Notes: generated by a model not told the origin, from the sequence alone. Counted from the first letter of the stretch, positions 9,142-20,337 are shown. The stretch: 64,000 bases of DNA from Bacillus sp. FJAT-52991 (GCF_037201805.1 NZ_CP147404.1:3082501-3146500); one strand, 5' to 3'. Program-made: numbers and translations.

Positions 9142-10088
9142 GATAAAGTTGCTTCCTTTCTTTCGGAAATTTCAGCGCGTTTCCATAAGGTTGAGACAAT
9201 GAGGGTCAAGATGATAGCGACAATCACTCGTATTAAAAATAAGGCGAGCAATGTCCAGCCAGTGAGACCGAGCGGTATGAAGATCAAGGTATCCTCAACA
9301 ACGGCATGACAGGCAACTAAAAAGATAAAGGCGATCGTCACGTCTTTGCGACTCACACCATCGTCTTTCACTGCTTGAATCATCACCGCTGATCCATACG
9401 CCAGACCAAATAAAAGACCCGCTGCTAATGTCGTTGATGTATTTTCTTTCATCCCTAGCATTCTCGTCACTGGTGCCATCCACCGTGAAAAAACATCAAG
9501 CCATTTTAAATCTTTTAAAATTTGTATCATGACCATCAACGGGATAACAATTAGCGCCAATTGGAACACCCCGTATCCAGCTTTTTCGATGCCGAGCATA
9601 AAAATTTCTCCCCAGCCATTCGGTTCAGCTTGCTGCGGTGGAGCCATCCCATATTGTGCGAGCTCCCCTCCGCCTTTCCAAACGAGATTGATCACGATAC
9701 CTGATAGGACCGCTAGTCCAAGGCGGACGGCTAACATCACCGACATCTTCACGCCAACCTTCGTTGCTACGCTCGATTCGATCAACAAATTATGGGAAAA
9801 AGATAGCATCACGGCTAAAATAAACACTTCTTTCACCGTTAAATCGAGAGACAGCATCGCTCCGATTCCCGCATATAAATTCAAAAAATTTCCTAGTACA
9901 AGCGGAATGGAGGCTTCTCCTGATAATCCAAATATCCCCATAATTGGACTAATCAACTCCATCAACCACGGCAGCACCGGCGTAAACTGCAAAATCGTGA
10001 CGATCAACGTAATCGGAAAAATCACTTTTCCTAATGTCCAAGTGGTTTTTCCCCCAACAAACAAACCCCTTTTGATTGTTGAAATCAT
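9138..10088 (-). CDS. yvoD: YvoD-like nucleoside-recognition (Gate) domain membrane protein
   Basis: A polytopic membrane protein of 316 aa with roughly eight hydrophobic segments and two copies of a Gate-like region ([20 protein letters not shown] near residue 35 and [19 protein letters not shown] near residue 195), the arrangement seen in spore-maturation A/B-type and nucleoside-recognition proteins. Substrate and function are unknown. Identified as YvoD from its position between lgt and ppaX. Confidence 0.8.
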   Translation of the reverse strand: MISTIKRGLFVGGKTTWTLGKVIFPITLIVTILQFTPVLPWLMELISPIMGIFGLSGEASIPLVLGNFLNLYAGIGAMLSLDLTVKEVFILAVMLSFSHNLLIESSVATKVGVKMSVMLAVRLGLAVLSGIVINLVWKGGGELAQYGMAPPQQAEPNGWGEIFMLGIEKAGYGVFQLALIVIPLMVMIQILKDLKWLDVFSRWMAPVTRMLGMKENTSTTLAAGLLFGLAYGSAVMIQAVKDDGVSRKDVTIAFIFLVACHAVVEDTLIFIPLGLTGWTLLALFLIRVIVAIILTLIVSTLWKRAEISERKEATLS

Positions 10089-10107
10089 CCCTTACTCTCC
10101 CCTACGT

Positions 10108-10917
10108 TCAATTTTCCATACTATTGTATCTTACTTGCTTCGCATTCATTTTGCGGCGAACGATCAAAATCACAATTGCCGCTACCACTAACCCAATCGA
10201 AATCACTTGCGCCATTCTTAACGGCCCAAGCATCAAGCTATCCGTCCGCAGCCCTTCAATGAAAAAGCGACCGATGGAATACCAAATACCATACGTTAAA
10301 AACAGCTCGCCGCGGCGTAAATTAACTTTTCGTAACGCCATCAATAGCGCAAATCCAAGTAAATCCCAGAGTGATTCATATAAAAAAGTAGGATGATAAT
10401 AAGCGCCTTCAATGTACATTTGATTAATGATCCAATCTGGCAAATGTAAGCCCTCTAAAAAAGAACGTGTGACTTCTCCCCCATGAGCTTCCTGGTTTAT
10501 AAAATTACCCCAACGTCCAATCGCCTGACCCAAGATAATACTCGGTGCGGCAATATCAGCAAGCTTCCAAAAGGAAATATTTCTTGCCCTCGCAAAAACA
10601 ACAGTCGTAGCCACGGCCCCGATTAAGGCACCATGGATCGCAATGCCACCTTCCCAGATTTTAATAATATCCTCAGGGTGTTGCGAATAATACTCCCATT
10701 GAAATACTACGTAATAAATACGGGCACAAAGAATCGAAATCGGAATTGCCCAAATGAGTAAATCAGCAAATGTGTCTTTGTCTAACCCTAGACGTTGGCT
10801 TTCTCTTGTGGCTAAATAAAATCCAAGCACAATTCCAAAACCGATAATCAGACCGTACCAATACACTTGAAATGGACCGATCTCTAACGCCACACGGTCT
10901 AACGGGTAACCTTCCAT
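10108..10917 (-). CDS. lgt: Prolipoprotein diacylglyceryl transferase Lgt
   Basis: Integral membrane enzyme that transfers diacylglycerol from phosphatidylglycerol to the lipobox cysteine of prelipoproteins. The Lgt signature is visible in [14 protein letters not shown] (about residues 138-151), with HGALIGAV and the second conserved stretch [19 protein letters not shown]. Seven hydrophobic segments fit the family topology; 269 aa is normal. RBS GGGGAAGG precedes the ATG. It lies just downstream of hprK in the same operon. Confidence 0.95.
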   Translation of the reverse strand: MEGYPLDRVALEIGPFQVYWYGLIIGFGIVLGFYLATRESQRLGLDKDTFADLLIWAIPISILCARIYYVVFQWEYYSQHPEDIIKIWEGGIAIHGALIGAVATTVVFARARNISFWKLADIAAPSIILGQAIGRWGNFINQEAHGGEVTRSFLEGLHLPDWIINQMYIEGAYYHPTFLYESLWDLLGFALLMALRKVNLRRGELFLTYGIWYSIGRFFIEGLRTDSLMLGPLRMAQVISIGLVVAAIVILIVRRKMNAKQVRYNSMEN

Positions 10918-10932
10918 ATTTCCTTCCCCTTT

Positions 10933-11868
10933 CTATAATAAATCCGGATCCTTCTCACTGATCACATTAGCTAACTTGTTCGTAAACTCCTTCGCCGTGT
11001 TAATGCCAAGGCGCTTCAAACGGAAATTCATCGCGGCTACCTCGACAATAACAGCAAGGTTTCTCCCTGGACGAACAGGCAATGTGATCTTCGTAATATC
11101 CGTATCAATAATTTTTAATTTATCTTCTTCAATTCCTAAGCGATCGTACTGCTTTTTCGGATCCCAGTTTTCTAAATGAATATTCAACGTAATGCGTTTA
11201 TGTCCGCGAATCGCCCCTGTACCGAATAAAGTCATGACATTAATAATACCTAACCCGCGAATTTCAAGCAAATGCTCAATAAGCTCCGGCGCACTACCAA
11301 CAAGCACATCTTCATCCTCTTGGCGAATCTCTACACAATCATCGGCAACTAGTCGATGCCCGCGCTTCACAAGCTCCAAAGCCGTTTCACTTTTTCCGAC
11401 TCCACTTTGCCCCGTAATCAATACACCAACACCATAAATATCAACAAGCACCCCATGCACAGCAGTGGTTGGGGCAAGCATACCTTCTAAATAATTGGTC
11501 AACCGACTAGAAAGCCGTGTCGTTGTCATATTAGAACGCATAACAGGGACAGCGTTTCGTTCTGATGCTTCAATCAATTGTTCCGGCACATCTTGTCCTC
11601 GCGAAAGAATAATCGCTGGTGTTGTGTCATGACAAAGTCTTTCCATCCGTGATTCTTTTTCTTCTGGATGAAGTTTACTAAAAAACGTCATCTCCGTCAT
11701 TCCAAGTAATTGCACGCGCTCAGCTGGGTAATAATCAAAAAAACCAGCAAGCTCAAGACCTGGCCGCGAAAGATCACTCGTGACGATCGGACGATGAATC
11801 CCATCTTCTCCACTCACAAGTTCAAAGTTAAACTTCTCCAACAAATCCTTTGTACGAACTTTAGCCAA
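10933..11868 (-). CDS. hprK: HPr kinase/phosphorylase HprK
   Basis: Bifunctional serine kinase/phosphorylase of HPr that controls carbon catabolite repression. The Walker A loop GQSGVGKS sits at residues 153-160, followed by the HprK signature [20 protein letters not shown] and the C-terminal [10 protein letters not shown] place the start at a TTG eight bases after AAGGAGG, giving [12 protein letters not shown], which matches the B. subtilis N-terminus at 311 aa; an ATG 11 codons upstream lies before the RBS. First gene of the hprK-lgt-yvoD-ppaX-yvoF operon. Confidence 0.95.
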   Translation of the reverse strand: MAKVRTKDLLEKFNFELVSGEDGIHRPIVTSDLSRPGLELAGFFDYYPAERVQLLGMTEMTFFSKLHPEEKESRMERLCHDTTPAIILSRGQDVPEQLIEASERNAVPVMRSNMTTTRLSSRLTNYLEGMLAPTTAVHGVLVDIYGVGVLITGQSGVGKSETALELVKRGHRLVADDCVEIRQEDEDVLVGSAPELIEHLLEIRGLGIINVMTLFGTGAIRGHKRITLNIHLENWDPKKQYDRLGIEEDKLKIIDTDITKITLPVRPGRNLAVIVEVAAMNFRLKRLGINTAKEFTNKLANVISEKDPDLL

Positions 11869-11927
11869 AATCGCTTCCTCCTTAACTGGCAGTCTGATCA
11901 TATTGTAACATTTTTTGAGCTAATCTA

Positions 11928-12135
11928 ATAAAGTGAAACTTCAATCAGTGGAGGTTTTCTTCATCCCCCACTGATAAAAGAAGAACAAAAGCTAACGTCG
12001 CAACGTCCTGTTGCAACACCTTTGTAACCTACATCATGCAGGCCCGAACGGATCGGGCGTTTACTTTAAAAAGCGGAGGGCGTTCGTTCTGCCATGTTGA
12101 GATCGGGGTCTTACAGCCCGTTAATGCGGGATAAA
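11928..12135 (-). repeat. Orphan structured element, copy A (TnpB right-end/guide-RNA scaffold-like)
   Basis: About 208 bases sharing both ends and internal blocks with a second copy at 33580-33736. Read on the minus strand it contains CGGGCTGTAAGACCCC, CTCAACATGGCAG and AACGCCCGATCCGTT, and ends with a hairpin (ATCAGTGGGGGA...AACCTCCACTGAT) followed by TGAAGTTTCACTTTAT. A terminal hairpin followed by a fixed short tail resembles the right end and omega-RNA scaffold of IS200/IS605 TnpB elements, but no transposase gene is near. It fills most of the 340-base gap between hprK and the amidase gene. The interpretation is inferred. Confidence 0.5.
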
Positions 12136-12209
12136 GGAAGGAACTGATTTCTTATATAGGTGTCTCTTTTTCAATTATTTTTCTATTATAAGAGTGAGGA
12201 GGGATGAAC

Positions 12210-12758
12210 ATGAAAATAATCATTGATGCAGGACATGGTTTACATACGCTTGGAAAACGAAGCCCAAATGGCATGAGAGAGTATGAGTTTAATCGAGAAA
12301 TCGCTTTGCTGTTACAAAAGGAGCTATGCTTATTTCATCATGTAAACATTCAATTTTCGCATTCTGACGAACAGGATGTCCCACTTGCGAAAAGAACGGC
12401 TCTCGCCAACAGCTGGAATGCGGATCTCTTCCTCTCCATTCATGCCAATGCCTATGGAGAAACATGGAATGAGGTGAACGGGATTGAAACCTATATTTAT
12501 CCGTCTCGGCCACAAGAAGCAGCGGAGTTGGCCACGCTCATTCAAGAACTCGTCATCAAAAGAACAGGTCGAAAAAATCGCGGTGTGAAAACAGCTAATT
12601 TCTACGTCTTACGAAAAACAAAAATGACAGCTGTATTAATCGAATTGGGTTTTATGACTCATCCTGAGGAAGCACAATTACTGCGGACAAGCCATTACCA
12701 ACAGCAATGTGCCGAAGCCATAGCTGAGGCAGTTGCTTCTTATTATCAGTTAAAATAA
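12210..12758 (+). CDS. N-acetylmuramoyl-L-alanine amidase (Amidase_3)
   Basis: A 182-aa zinc amidase that cleaves the bond between muramic acid and the stem peptide. The Amidase_3 motifs are present: IIIDAGHG (zinc ligand His9), a glutamate in MREYEFN (Glu24), FLSIHANA (zinc ligand) and the catalytic glutamate in AVLIELGFM. There is no signal peptide, SPOR or cell-wall-binding domain, so it is a bare catalytic domain like sporulation mother-cell or phage-type amidases. The second ATG is chosen because GAGGAGG lies seven bases before it. Confidence 0.85.
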   Translation: MKIIIDAGHGLHTLGKRSPNGMREYEFNREIALLLQKELCLFHHVNIQFSHSDEQDVPLAKRTALANSWNADLFLSIHANAYGETWNEVNGIETYIYPSRPQEAAELATLIQELVIKRTGRKNRGVKTANFYVLRKTKMTAVLIELGFMTHPEEAQLLRTSHYQQQCAEAIAEAVASYYQLK

Positions 12759-12769
12759 ACAAAGGGGGC

Positions 12770-12895
12770 GACTAATTGAGCGTGCTTGGCGACCGATTGT
12801 TGAAGATTCCCGCCCGATTCGGAGTGATTCGCGATTGATTTCCTCATATTTCCGACTAAAAACGGTGTTCTCCCGACTAATCCCCCATCCAATAG
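12770..12895 (+). repeat. 21-bp-period repeat array B (six units)
   Basis: GACTAAT/GACCGAT/GCCCGAT/GATTGAT/GACTAAA/GACTAAT begin at 12770, 12791, 12812, 12833, 12854 and 12875, exactly 21 bases apart. The array begins 11 bases after the amidase stop codon and ends at the following terminator. Unit three is nearly identical to unit three of array C (27989-28114), and the other units match in order. Confidence 0.85.
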
Positions 12896-12896
12896 C

Positions 12897-12946
12897 AAAA
12901 AAAGGCGTCTATAAGCCGAACAACTGGCTTATAGACGCCTCTTTTA
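12897..12946. terminator. Bidirectional terminator between the amidase and yvlD genes
   Basis: AGGCGTCTATAAGCC (12903-12917) pairs perfectly with GGCTTATAGACGCCT (12926-12940) over an 8-base loop. A run of A on the left and CTTTT on the right give U-tracts on both strands. Confidence 0.85.
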
Positions 12947-12948
12947 AA

Positions 12949-13296
12949 CTATTCTTTTTTAAAAATAGTGAACTGTAAAATGAGATTCACTAGTGCCATT
13001 AAGACAGCGATAAAAAACGCCATGCTAAAGCTGGCTATCTCAAAATGATTTCCCATGATATTGTCTGTCAGCATTAACGTTAAGGCATTAATGACAAACA
13101 GAAATAGTCCGAGTGTTACAAACGTAATAGGTAACGTCAAAATAATTAAAATCGGCCGAACGAGTATGTTTAAAATAGATAGTACAAAACTAGCAATGAT
13201 GGCTGAGCCAATACTATCCACTTCTAAGCCTGTAAAATAGCCCGAAAGCGCAATGAATAAAAGGGCATTAATGAAAATGCCAACAAGCCATCTCAT
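12949..13296 (-). CDS. yvlD: YvlD-like phage-holin-family membrane protein
   Basis: A 115-aa protein with four hydrophobic segments and little else, matching the four-TM holin-superfamily (Phage_holin_4_2) proteins represented by B. subtilis YvlD. The segments include GIFINALLFIALSGYF, ASFVLSILNILVRPILIILTL and a conserved NALTLMLTDN turn. Function is unknown. It lies two bases after the yvlB-like gene, so the two form one operon; in B. subtilis yvlABCD belongs to the SigW envelope-stress regulon. Confidence 0.8.
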   Translation of the reverse strand: MRWLVGIFINALLFIALSGYFTGLEVDSIGSAIIASFVLSILNILVRPILIILTLPITFVTLGLFLFVINALTLMLTDNIMGNHFEIASFSMAFFIAVLMALVNLILQFTIFKKE

Positions 13297-13298
13297 CT

Positions 13299-14435
13299 TT
13301 ACTCACCTTGCTCTAACTTAGGAAGCTCTTGTTCCTCATTTTTTGGAGAAATCGTTCGAATAGTAATCAAGCCTGTGCGCGTTTCTGCCGTAATAAACAC
13401 CTGCTCATCCGCTTCGTTCTCGCTTTCAAAACGAACGAGCTTTTGAATCATTTCTTCTTTCTCCGTCATTTTCTTCATACCCGCTTCTGGCAAATGGAAC
13501 GAGCCAAAATTTGTACGTAATTCACCCTTCATCGCTGTAGAGGCTGGTACATACACCTCAATATTTCCTGTGATCGCATGCGCTTTAATCGTATGAGCAG
13601 AACCTGTCTTCATATCACATAATACATTGCCATTCACCGTTTTCACATCAATATCACCGACTGAACCAATGACATGAATGGCTCCATTAAAGGAGTTCGC
13701 TTCTACTCTTTTGCCTTCACAATTCATCAAGTATATTTGGCCATTGCCTGTTTCCCCTTCAAAATCGTCCACCTGACAATTTTTCACTTCAATTTTGCCA
13801 TTCGCTGTTTTCACATCTAGCTCCTCTACATGGGCGTTGCTTACAGCTAACGACCCATTAAATAGCTTAATGGAAATATCATCGATTTTATCTTTCGGCA
13901 CATACAATACCGTATCTACCTTCATTAATTTCAAGCCTACGGAGAACGATAATTTATTGTCACGAGCATAGAATACACTATTTTTGATAAACTCTTCTCG
14001 CGCTTCCTCTTCCTGTTCCGCACCGTATACCTTCACATGGCACTCTGCTTTGACTCCTTGCTCACCCCAAGGTAAAAGTGTTAAATCCCCATTGGCCATT
14101 TCCACCTTCAAACGCTTTGGTGAAAATCCTTCTTCATGAAACACATGAGAGAATTCGACTGCTTTTCCCAGAGGAAATTCAAAGTCCTTTAGCTTTTGAA
14201 CGGTCGACTGAACGAACTGAAATAGTTTATCCTTTGGCTGATGAAGCTGGCTACCTGCCCCTTGCATTTGGCTGCCTAATTTTTGCCCAAAGTTTAACAG
14301 TTCATCAAAGAAATTCTCTTTTTGAGCACTAGGGCGATCATTTTTTTCAAGCGCCTCCATTAACGCCACTGCTTCGCTTGCTGTGATAATCCCATCTTCC
14401 ACCATTTTCAAAATTCGCTGTTTCTCTTCGTTCAT
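13299..14435 (-). CDS. yvlB: YvlB-like DUF4097 beta-strand repeat protein
   Basis: A 378-aa protein. The N-terminus (EEKQRILKMVEDGIITASEAVALMEALEK) is the short helical domain seen at the start of YvlB/LiaX-type proteins. From about residue 100 onward repeated beta-strand motifs such as VKTANGKIEV, GETGNGQIYL, VEANSFNGAI and VKTVNGNVLC mark a DUF4097-type beta-helix. The start follows GGAGGGG at six bases. Related proteins act in envelope stress sensing. yvlA and yvlC (PspC-type) homologues are absent beside it. Confidence 0.8.
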   Translation of the reverse strand: MNEEKQRILKMVEDGIITASEAVALMEALEKNDRPSAQKENFFDELLNFGQKLGSQMQGAGSQLHQPKDKLFQFVQSTVQKLKDFEFPLGKAVEFSHVFHEEGFSPKRLKVEMANGDLTLLPWGEQGVKAECHVKVYGAEQEEEAREEFIKNSVFYARDNKLSFSVGLKLMKVDTVLYVPKDKIDDISIKLFNGSLAVSNAHVEELDVKTANGKIEVKNCQVDDFEGETGNGQIYLMNCEGKRVEANSFNGAIHVIGSVGDIDVKTVNGNVLCDMKTGSAHTIKAHAITGNIEVYVPASTAMKGELRTNFGSFHLPEAGMKKMTEKEEMIQKLVRFESENEADEQVFITAETRTGLITIRTISPKNEEQELPKLEQGE

Positions 14436-14510
14436 TTCAAGCCCCTCCAATTAGTTAAATTTGACTTCCTTTCTTTACATACGCATTCCGCACAAAAAAG
14501 TTTCAATGTT

Positions 14511-17363
14511 TTAACTATTTACCTTCATTCCTCGTTCGCGATCACGAACCAATACTTTGTTCAAGTAGTAACCTGTATACGATCCTTCCACTTCAGCTAC
14601 TTCTTCTGGGGTTCCCAAGGCCACAATCATTCCTCCACGATCGCCTCCTTCAGGTCCAAGGTCGACAATATAATCTGCTGTTTTAATGACATCTAAGTTA
14701 TGTTCAATGACTAGTACAGTGTCTCCGTTGTCTACTAAACGCTGCAACACATGAAGCAGACGGGAAATATCATCCACATGCAAGCCCGTCGTCGGCTCAT
14801 CCAAAATATAAAAAGAGCGTCCATTCGAGCGTCGATGCAATTCAGAAGCTAATTTCACACGCTGAGCTTCCCCACCAGAAAGGGTCGTCGCCGGTTGACC
14901 GAGTGTAATATATCCTAATCCCACATCAGCAATCGTCTGTAGCTTGCGTTTAATTTTCGGGATATTTTCAAAAAACTGCAAGGCATCTTCCACCGTCATC
15001 GCTAGCACATCTGAAATGTTTTTCCCCTTATATTTCACTTCTAGTGTCTCGCGATTGTAACGTTTTCCATGGCACACTTCACAAGGAACATACACATCCG
15101 GTAAAAAGTGCATTTCAATTTTAATAATGCCATCGCCGCGGCAAGCTTCACAGCGGCCCCCCTTCACATTAAAGCTAAAACGACCTTTTTTATACCCTCG
15201 GACTTTCGCCTCGTTCGTTGCCGCAAACACATCACGAATATCATCGAACACCCCTGTATAAGTAGCAGGGTTCGACCTTGGCGTCCGACCAATTGGGGAT
15301 TGATCAATATCGATGACTTTTTCAAGATGCTCAATTCCTTTAATTTCCCGATGTTGACCTGGCTTATTTTTCGCTTTATGTAGCTTTTGTGCCAATGATT
15401 TATGGAGAATTTCATTAATCAACGTGCTTTTTCCTGAACCCGACACGCCTGTCACCGCTGTAAAAAGGCCAAGTGGGAACTTTGCTTTGACGTTTTTTAA
15501 ATTATTTTCCTTCGCTCCAGTTACTTCAATCCAGCGACCGTCCGGCTGACGTCGCTCATTTGGCAATGGAATATACTTTTTCCCAGATAGATATTGACCT
15601 GTCAATGAAGCCGGGTCATTCATCACTTGTTCAGGTGTTCCCGCAGAGACGATTTCTCCACCATGAACTCCTGCTCCTGGTCCTACATCAATTAAATAAT
15701 CAGCCGCAAGCATCGTATCTTCATCATGCTCTACCACGATCAGCGTGTTGCCAATATCACGCATCTCTTGCATCGTGTGGATTAAGCGGTCATTATCCCT
15801 TTGATGAAGCCCGATTGACGGCTCATCAAGAATATAAAGCACACCCGTTAGTCGCGAGCCAATTTGTGTCGCTAAACGAATTCGCTGTGCCTCTCCACCG
15901 GACAATGTGCCAGCCGCTCGACTAAGCGTTAAATAATCAAGACCGACATTAATTAAAAAGCCAAGCCGCTCGCGAATTTCCCGTAAAATTAAATGAGCAA
16001 TCTTCGTTTCTTTTTCCGTCAAATCAAGCGAGGCAAAAAACTGCTCAGCTTCTTCAATCGAATCATTCGTCACTTCACTGATATGGCGATCATTGATTTT
16101 GACGGCCAAGCTTTCTTTTTTCAAGCGGTAACCTTTACACGTTGGGCACTTTTGCTGTGCCATGTATTTCTCCATTTGCTCGCGAATGTAATCGGAGCTC
16201 GTTTCCCGGTAACGGCGCTCGACATTGCCAACTACGCCTTCAAACACCACATGATTCTCACGAATTTGACCGAAATCATTTTCATAGCGGAAGTACACTT
16301 TTTCATTGCCAGACCCGTATAAAATTTTATCCATTTGCTCTTTCGGTACATCTTTCACTGGAATGTCCATATTGATTCCATAATGGGTACAAACCGCTTC
16401 AAGGAGCTGAGGATAGTATTGAGAGCTTGTCGGTTCCCACGGAGCAATCGCATGTTCTTTTAAACTTAACTCCCAATTCGGAACGACAAGATCGATATCC
16501 ACTTTAAGCTTCGATCCTAATCCATCACAAGTAGGGCAGGCACCATAAGGACTATTAAACGAGAACATTCGCGGCTCTAATTCTCCAATCGAAAACCCGC
16601 AATGAGGACAAGCGTGATGTTCACTGAACAACAGCTCCTCTTTGCCAATGACGTCAATGACGACATTTCCTTCTCCTAGTTTAAGAGCGGCTTCTAATGA
16701 ATCGGCCAATCGAGCCTCTATGCCTTCTTTCACAACGATTCGGTCAATGACGACTTCAATGGAATGCTTTTTATTTTTTTCTAGTTCAATCTCTTCTTCT
16801 ATTTCACGCATTTCACCGTCTACACGCACGCGAACATAGCCTTGTCGCTTAATCTCTTCAAACACCTTCACATGTGTCCCTTTGCGACCAGAAACGATCG
16901 GTGATAGCACTTGCAGCTTCGTTCGCTCTTCGTATTGCATAATGCGGTCAACCATTTGTTCAATCGTTTGTGAAGTAATTTCAATGCCATGAACTGGACA
17001 AACAGGACGGCCGATACGAGCAAACAGAAGTCGTAAGTAATCATAGATTTCTGTCACTGTTCCAACCGTCGAACGAGGGTTGCGGCTCGTCGTTTTCTGA
17101 TCAATTGAAATCGCTGGCGATAACCCTTCGATCGCGTCCACATCCGGCTTATCCATTTGCCCTAGAAACTGGCGAGCGTAGGCGGACAGCGATTCGACAT
17201 AACGACGCTGACCCTCCGCATAAATGGTATCAAAGGCGAGCGATGATTTCCCTGAACCCGACAAGCCCGTCAGCACGACTAATTGATCACGCGGAATGGT
17301 GATGTCAATATTTTTTAGGTTATGTGCTCTAGCCCCTTTTATTGTAATTTTATCTATTCCCAT
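14511..17363 (-). CDS. uvrA: Excinuclease ABC subunit A, UvrA
   Basis: DNA damage-sensing ATPase of nucleotide excision repair. Two ABC modules are visible: Walker [15 protein letters not shown] near residue 32 and [14 protein letters not shown] near 640; signature motifs [13 protein letters not shown] and [13 protein letters not shown]; and zinc modules with [28 protein letters not shown] and [19 protein letters not shown]. Length of 950 aa is normal. It starts six bases after the uvrB stop, as an operon. Confidence 0.97.
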   Translation of the reverse strand: MGIDKITIKGARAHNLKNIDITIPRDQLVVLTGLSGSGKSSLAFDTIYAEGQRRYVESLSAYARQFLGQMDKPDVDAIEGLSPAISIDQKTTSRNPRSTVGTVTEIYDYLRLLFARIGRPVCPVHGIEITSQTIEQMVDRIMQYEERTKLQVLSPIVSGRKGTHVKVFEEIKRQGYVRVRVDGEMREIEEEIELEKNKKHSIEVVIDRIVVKEGIEARLADSLEAALKLGEGNVVIDVIGKEELLFSEHHACPHCGFSIGELEPRMFSFNSPYGACPTCDGLGSKLKVDIDLVVPNWELSLKEHAIAPWEPTSSQYYPQLLEAVCTHYGINMDIPVKDVPKEQMDKILYGSGNEKVYFRYENDFGQIRENHVVFEGVVGNVERRYRETSSDYIREQMEKYMAQQKCPTCKGYRLKKESLAVKINDRHISEVTNDSIEEAEQFFASLDLTEKETKIAHLILREIRERLGFLINVGLDYLTLSRAAGTLSGGEAQRIRLATQIGSRLTGVLYILDEPSIGLHQRDNDRLIHTMQEMRDIGNTLIVVEHDEDTMLAADYLIDVGPGAGVHGGEIVSAGTPEQVMNDPASLTGQYLSGKKYIPLPNERRQPDGRWIEVTGAKENNLKNVKAKFPLGLFTAVTGVSGSGKSTLINEILHKSLAQKLHKAKNKPGQHREIKGIEHLEKVIDIDQSPIGRTPRSNPATYTGVFDDIRDVFAATNEAKVRGYKKGRFSFNVKGGRCEACRGDGIIKIEMHFLPDVYVPCEVCHGKRYNRETLEVKYKGKNISDVLAMTVEDALQFFENIPKIKRKLQTIADVGLGYITLGQPATTLSGGEAQRVKLASELHRRSNGRSFYILDEPTTGLHVDDISRLLHVLQRLVDNGDTVLVIEHNLDVIKTADYIVDLGPEGGDRGGMIVALGTPEEVAEVEGSYTGYYLNKVLVRDRERGMKVNS

Positions 17364-17369
17364 AAAAAG

Positions 17370-19340
17370 TCACCCTTCCGATTTCAACTCTAACCATGCA
17401 TCACGGAGCTCGGCAGCCTTCTCGAAATCAAGAGCTTTAGCCGCTTCCTTCATTTCGCTTTCGAGGTTTTGCATTAAGCGATTTCTTTCCGCTTTTGACA
17501 TGTTCTTCGTTGTTTCATACACTTCTGCCTCTTCAGCCGCATGAGTCGCTCGAATCACATTGCGAATCTCTTTTTGAATGGTCATTGGTGTGATGCTATG
17601 CGTTTCATTGTATTGTTCCTGAATTGACCGACGGCGTTTCGTTTCCTCAATCGCCTTGGCCATCGAATCCGTTATTTTATCCGCATACATAATGACATGG
17701 CCGGATGCATTACGCGCAGCTCGCCCCATCGTCTGAATGAGTGAACGCTCTGAGCGCAAGAAGCCTTCCTTATCCGCATCTAAAATCGCAACGAGCGACA
17801 CCTCTGGAATATCGAGTCCTTCTCTCAATAAGTTAATGCCGACAAGAACGTCATATTTCCCGAGGCGAAGATCCCGAATCACTTCAATTCGTTCAAGCGT
17901 TTTAACTTCTGAATGCAAATATTGAACTTTAATACCGATATCTTTTAAATAATCGGTTAAGTCTTCAGACATTTTCTTCGTTAATGTCGTCACTAATACG
18001 CGTTCATTTTTCTCAATCCGTTCATGGATTTCAGCGAGAAGATCATCAATTTGTCCCTCAATTGGACGAACATCCACTGTCGGGTCAAGTAAGCCAGTCG
18101 GTCGAATAATTTGCTCCGTCATATGCGGTGTATGTTCGATTTCATAAGGTCCCGGTGTCGCTGAAACGTAAATCGCTTGATGTACATGCTCCTCAAACTC
18201 CTTAAACATGAGCGGGCGATTATCCTTTGCAGATGGCAGACGGAACCCGTGATCAACAAGCACTTGCTTGCGAGCTTGGTCGCCATTGTACATCCCACGC
18301 ACTTGCGGAAGAGTTACATGCGACTCATCAATCACGATTAAGAAATCTTTCGGAAAATAATCGAGCAGCGTAAATGGAGTGGAACCAGGTGGTCGCAACA
18401 CCAAATGACGGGAATAGTTTTCGATACCCGAACAAAAACCCATTTCTCTCATCATTTCTAAATCATAGCGCGTCCGTTGCTCTAATCGTTGCGCCTCTAG
18501 TAATTTATTGTCCGCACGCAAAAAGGCGAGTTGTTCCTCTAGCTCTTTTTCAATATTTCCAATGGCAACCTTCATTTTCTCTTCCCGTGTAACGAAGTGG
18601 GAAGCAGGAAAAATAGCGACATGTTCTCGATCGCCAAGAATTTCACCCGTTAAAGCATCCACTTCACGAATACGATCAATTTCATCGCCAAAAAACTCAA
18701 CTCTCACGCAATGCTCATCACGTGAGGCCGGGAAGATCTCAACAACATCACCGCGCACGCGAAACGTTCCACGCTTAAAATCGATATCATTGCGGTCATA
18801 CTGGATATCCACAAGACGACGTAAAAGCTGATTGCGCTCCATTTCCATGCCAGCTCGTAATGAAATCACAAGCTCGCGATATTCTTCCGGAGAACCTAAG
18901 CCGTAAATACAGGAAACACTAGCAATGATGATCACATCATTGCGCTCAAATAACGACGATGTCGCTGAATGCCGCAGTTTATCAATCTCATCATTAATAC
19001 TGGCATCTTTTTCAATAAACGTATCCGTTTGCGGCACATACGCTTCCGGCTGGTAATAATCATAGTAGCTAACGAAATATTCAACCGCGTTATTAGGAAA
19101 GAACTCTTTAAATTCGCTGTATAGCTGTCCTGCTAATGTTTTATTATGAGCGATCACAAGCGTCGGTTTATTGACTTCTTTAATCACATTAGAAATCGTA
19201 AATGTCTTTCCTGTTCCCGTTGCTCCAAGCAGGGTTTGCTGCTTCTTTCCTTGCTTAATGCCTTCAACTAGCTCGGCAATCGCTGCGGGCTGATCACCTT
19301 GTGGACTGTATTTAGAAACTATCTTAAATTGATTTGCCAC
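17370..19340 (-). CDS. uvrB: Excinuclease ABC subunit B, UvrB
   Basis: Helicase-like damage-verification subunit. It shows Walker [13 protein letters not shown], the DNA-clamping beta-hairpin [20 protein letters not shown], helicase motif VIDESH, motif [11 protein letters not shown] and a C-terminal UVR coiled-coil that binds UvrC. I choose a GTG ([17 protein letters not shown], 656 aa) seven bases after AGGGGGG, which agrees with the family length. The open frame extends 34 codons further upstream without a conserved sequence. Confidence 0.95.
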   Translation of the reverse strand: MANQFKIVSKYSPQGDQPAAIAELVEGIKQGKKQQTLLGATGTGKTFTISNVIKEVNKPTLVIAHNKTLAGQLYSEFKEFFPNNAVEYFVSYYDYYQPEAYVPQTDTFIEKDASINDEIDKLRHSATSSLFERNDVIIIASVSCIYGLGSPEEYRELVISLRAGMEMERNQLLRRLVDIQYDRNDIDFKRGTFRVRGDVVEIFPASRDEHCVRVEFFGDEIDRIREVDALTGEILGDREHVAIFPASHFVTREEKMKVAIGNIEKELEEQLAFLRADNKLLEAQRLEQRTRYDLEMMREMGFCSGIENYSRHLVLRPPGSTPFTLLDYFPKDFLIVIDESHVTLPQVRGMYNGDQARKQVLVDHGFRLPSAKDNRPLMFKEFEEHVHQAIYVSATPGPYEIEHTPHMTEQIIRPTGLLDPTVDVRPIEGQIDDLLAEIHERIEKNERVLVTTLTKKMSEDLTDYLKDIGIKVQYLHSEVKTLERIEVIRDLRLGKYDVLVGINLLREGLDIPEVSLVAILDADKEGFLRSERSLIQTMGRAARNASGHVIMYADKITDSMAKAIEETKRRRSIQEQYNETHSITPMTIQKEIRNVIRATHAAEEAEVYETTKNMSKAERNRLMQNLESEMKEAAKALDFEKAAELRDAWLELKSEG

Positions 19341-19478
19341 ACTCTGTCCCCCCTGCTGACCTTTTTCCTCTATCATACTCTTTGATCGATCATCATTTCC
19401 ATTTTTAACTTCATCGATTTCGCTACTTATCATATTGCCCATTTTATCATAATTAAAACAAGGAAAGCCACCATTTAA

Positions 19479-19492
19479 CGTACGTACGTTCT
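19479..19492 (-). promoter_or_regulatory. Candidate LexA (DinR) box upstream of uvrB
   Basis: On the minus strand AGAACGTACGTACG matches the Bacillus LexA consensus CGAAC-N4-GTTCG at 8 of 10 fixed positions. It overlaps a perfect 14-bp palindrome AACGTACGTACGTT that is out of register with the consensus. Position about 140 bases before the uvrB start suits an SOS operator, as known for uvrBA in B. subtilis. Confidence 0.4.
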
Positions 19493-19516
19493 GTTCGATT
19501 AAAAAATATCCACAAA

Positions 19517-19550
19517 CAAAAAAAAGCAGGAGCCGCTTGCTCCCGCTATT
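19517..19550 (-). terminator. Terminator of the persulfide operon
   Basis: On the minus strand AGCGGGAGC and GCTCCTGCT form a stem with one mismatch and a 5-base loop, followed by eight T. It lies directly after the tauE stop and separates the operon from uvrBA. Confidence 0.75.
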
Positions 19551-19551
19551 T

Positions 19552-20337
19552 TCAGACTAAAATATCCATCCAGATCTTCACAGCCGTCGCTGCAATTAAC
19601 ACCGCAAGCAGCCATTGAAGAATCTTTGTATTCATTTTTTGACCGGCTTTCGCACCGAGTGGTGAGGCGATGATGCTTGCCACGACCATAATGAGCGCAG
19701 GGAGAAACAACACTTGCCCGGTCATTAGCTTTCCTGCCGTTGAACCAATCGATGAAATAAAGGTAATGGCTAGGGAGCTCGCAATGGTCATTCTTGTCGG
19801 GATTTTTAACACAACAAGCATAATCGGCACGAGCAAAAACGCTCCCGCTGCACCAACAATTCCCGCTCCTACCCCCACGATAAAAGCAAGCGCTGCAGCT
19901 AGCCATTTATTAAACGTAATATCTTCAAGCGGACGATCATCAAGATTTTTCTTCGGAATAAACATCATGATTGCGGCTAAAGCCGCTAAAACTCCATAAA
20001 TTACGTTAACTGTCGATTCGGCCATATTTTCAGAGCCAAACCCACCTATGAAGCTACCAATTAATATGGCGACGCCCATGTAGATAATTAATGTTTTATT
20101 TAAATAATCACTTTTGCGATACGCCCAAACTCCAGCGATGGTCGCAAAAAAGACTTGAACCGCACTAATGCCGGCCACTTCATGAGCCGAAAAGGCGGCG
20201 AACCCTAGCATAGGCGGGATATATAAGAGCATTGGATATTTAATAATGGAACCACCGATTCCGACCATTCCAGAAATAAACGAACCGATAAAACCAATGA
20301 GAAATATGGTGATAATAAAACCTATTGACTCATCCAT
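19552..20337 (-). CDS. TauE/SafE-family sulfite/sulfonate exporter
   Basis: A 261-aa membrane permease with about eight hydrophobic segments in two similar halves. The first half carries [17 protein letters not shown] and the second [21 protein letters not shown], the glycine-rich duplicated motif typical of TauE. It is the last gene of an operon with CstR, rhodanese and persulfide dioxygenase homologues, so export of sulfite or another oxidised sulfur product is the likely role; transport direction is inferred from context. Confidence 0.85.
   Translation of the reverse strand: MDESIGFIITIFLIGFIGSFISGMVGIGGSIIKYPMLLYIPPMLGFAAFSAHEVAGISAVQVFFATIAGVWAYRKSDYLNKTLIIYMGVAILIGSFIGGFGSENMAESTVNVIYGVLAALAAIMMFIPKKNLDDRPLEDITFNKWLAAALAFIVGVGAGIVGAAGAFLLVPIMLVVLKIPTRMTIASSLAITFISSIGSTAGKLMTGQVLFLPALIMVVASIIASPLGAKAGQKMNTKILQWLLAVLIAATAVKIWMDILV

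Noticed and set aside
9529-10191. 220-aa plus-strand ORF opposite yvoD
   Set aside because: It is antisense to a conserved membrane protein gene; hydrophobic codons leave the opposite frame open by chance.
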